A DNA stretch of 7,086 nt. Source: Labilithrix luteola (lineage in GTDB: Bacteria > Myxococcota_A > Polyangia > Polyangiales > Polyangiaceae). Position numbers and translations under genes: made by a program. Numbering within the stretch: position 1 is the stretch's first letter; each line of letters starts with the position of its first letter. Positions 6,580 to 7,086 of this stretch are shown here, in pieces. Under the pieces are notes generated by a model. That model searched no databases, was not told the DNA's origin, and was given only the letters and a program-made list of their open reading frames with translations. Where the stretch lies: contig JAMFST010000490.1 of NCBI GenBank assembly GCA_026225435.1, positions 1 through 7,086 on the forward strand, written 5' to 3'.

Positions 6580-7086
6580 GACTTGGCCTTCCACTTCCCG
6601 TCGGCGCCTTCGATCCAGCCGTCGCAGACGATGTTCTTCTGGTGGCTGTCGTGCCACGCGCGTTCGAGGTCGCTCTCGGAGACGTCGCTGCGCTGCTCGT
6701 GCATCCAGTGCCACAGCTGCCGCCGCGCGCGGTTGCCGCGCTCGACCAGGGTGGTGATCTCCTCCGGATCCGCCGCCCCCTTGCAGGTGTCGTGCGTGTC
6801 GACGAGCAGGCCGTCCTTTCCTTCGCCCACGCAGTGCTGGGCGAGGAGGCCGTCGAGGCGGTCGGCCGAGGTGAGCTCGCTCTGATCGACCAGGGGCGCC
6901 GGGCGGATCCCGAGCACCTCGAGCTGCTCCGGCGTGAGCGGCACCGGCCGGGGCTCGATCCCGGCGCGATCGAGCTTCTTCTCCAGCTCGTCGAACGAGC
7001 CCGACGCTTGCTGCTCGAGCGCCGTCGCCCGGTCGACCATGACGATCTCCGGCGGCTTGAAGCAACCGCTCGTCGTGGCCGCCACC
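6573..7086 (-). CDS. DUF1318/YdbL-like probable lipoprotein (5' end truncated by window edge)
   Basis: The last 170 residues or so of a protein running off the right edge. The visible chain begins at a GTG (7085), but the start is probably further upstream: residues 2-8 (AATTSGC) look like the end of a lipoprotein signal with Cys8 as the lipidated residue, and the charged and hydrophobic parts of that signal are missing. After the Cys comes FKPPEIVMVDRATALEQQASGSFDELE, then a helical region, then a C-terminal part (about 85-168) that lines up by eye with remembered E. coli YdbL (DUF1318). Matching points are VGEGKDGLL with VGETLSGYL, LVERGNRARRQLW with LVKRINDGRAASY, and a final GKWKAK with GQWLRK. 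Four Cys (85, 101, 154, 170) could form two disulfides in the periplasm. E. coli YdbL is encoded with YdbH (AsmA-like) and YnbE (lipoprotein), a set linked to outer-membrane lipid homeostasis. The lipobox is imperfect (Thr at -3), so lipidation is likely but not certain. The stop lies 7 bases into the next gene. Confidence 0.6.
   Translation of the reverse strand, partial: VAATTSGCFKPPEIVMVDRATALEQQASGSFDELEKKLDRAGIEPRPVPLTPEQLEVLGIRPAPLVDQSELTSADRLDGLLAQHCVGEGKDGLLVDTHDTCKGAADPEEITTLVERGNRARRQLWHWMHEQRSDVSESDLERAWHDSHQKNIVCDGWIEGADGKWKAKSC
6587..6592 (-). promoter_or_regulatory. Ribosome binding site of the propeller-TPR gene
   Basis: On the minus strand GGAAGG lies 7 bases before the GTG at 6579, inside the last codons of the DUF1318 gene. 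Together with the 7-base overlap (GTGCTGA, start of one gene and stop of the other) it points to translational coupling of the two genes. Confidence 0.6.

Noticed and set aside
2986..6885. A 1299-codon open frame on the plus strand, antisense to almost the whole propeller-TPR gene
   Set aside because: It is in exact codon register with the minus-strand gene, where stops on the other strand would need TTA, CTA or TCA codons, which are rare at this GC content. Its translation is a monotonous Arg/Val/Leu/Glu/Gly text with no domain, while the minus strand has a signal peptide, PD40 motifs and TPR-like units.
6580..7065. N-terminal extension of the propeller-TPR frame over the DUF1318-like gene
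   Set aside because: It is Arg/Ala/Gly-rich without motifs, would bury the signal peptide, and overlaps a better gene. The GTG at 6579 has a ribosome site and begins the signal peptide.

Overview
The window looks like chromosomal DNA from a very GC-rich Gram-negative bacterium. A deltaproteobacterial or myxobacterial (Polyangia/Kofleriaceae-like) source is my best inference. The reasons are strongly G/C-biased third codon positions, long antisense reading frames that are open only because TTA, CTA and TCA codons are rare, and exported proteins of outer-membrane/periplasmic type: a lipoprotein-like DUF1318 protein and a TolB-like propeller joined to a TPR array. No tRNA, rRNA, CRISPR array, insertion sequence or phage gene was seen.

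Layout. (1) Bases 2-169 hold the C-terminal 55 codons of an unrecognised plus-strand gene. Two bases later comes a complete calcineurin-like metallophosphoesterase (172-1170), so the two are probably cotranscribed. (2) Tail-to-tail with it, overlapping by 23 bases, is a minus-strand short-chain dehydrogenase/reductase (1148-2083). It is divergently paired, across 48 bases, with a plus-strand LysR-type regulator (2132-3079). This is the classic arrangement of a LysR regulator and its target, and an interrupted dyad (CGTAC-N10-GTACG) lies in the shared promoter region. (3) A 56-base convergent gap with two hairpin-forming sequences separates the regulator from a minus-strand operon that fills the rest of the window. 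In transcription order this operon has a 5'-truncated DUF1318/YdbL-like, probably lipid-anchored protein (7086-6573), then a 1147-residue exported protein (6579-3136). The second protein has a signal peptide, a six-bladed TolB-like propeller carrying an EF-hand-like loop, and about 770 residues of TPR-like helices. The two genes overlap by 7 bases and look translationally coupled.

How the genes work together. The regulator probably controls the dehydrogenase and itself. The lipoprotein and propeller-TPR protein probably act together in the periplasm or at the outer membrane. The resemblance of the first to E. coli YdbL, encoded with the AsmA-like YdbH and lipoprotein YnbE, raises the possibility of a role in envelope lipid traffic or assembly. 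That is inference and depends on genes beyond base 7086. The metallophosphoesterase operon appears unrelated to the other two units.
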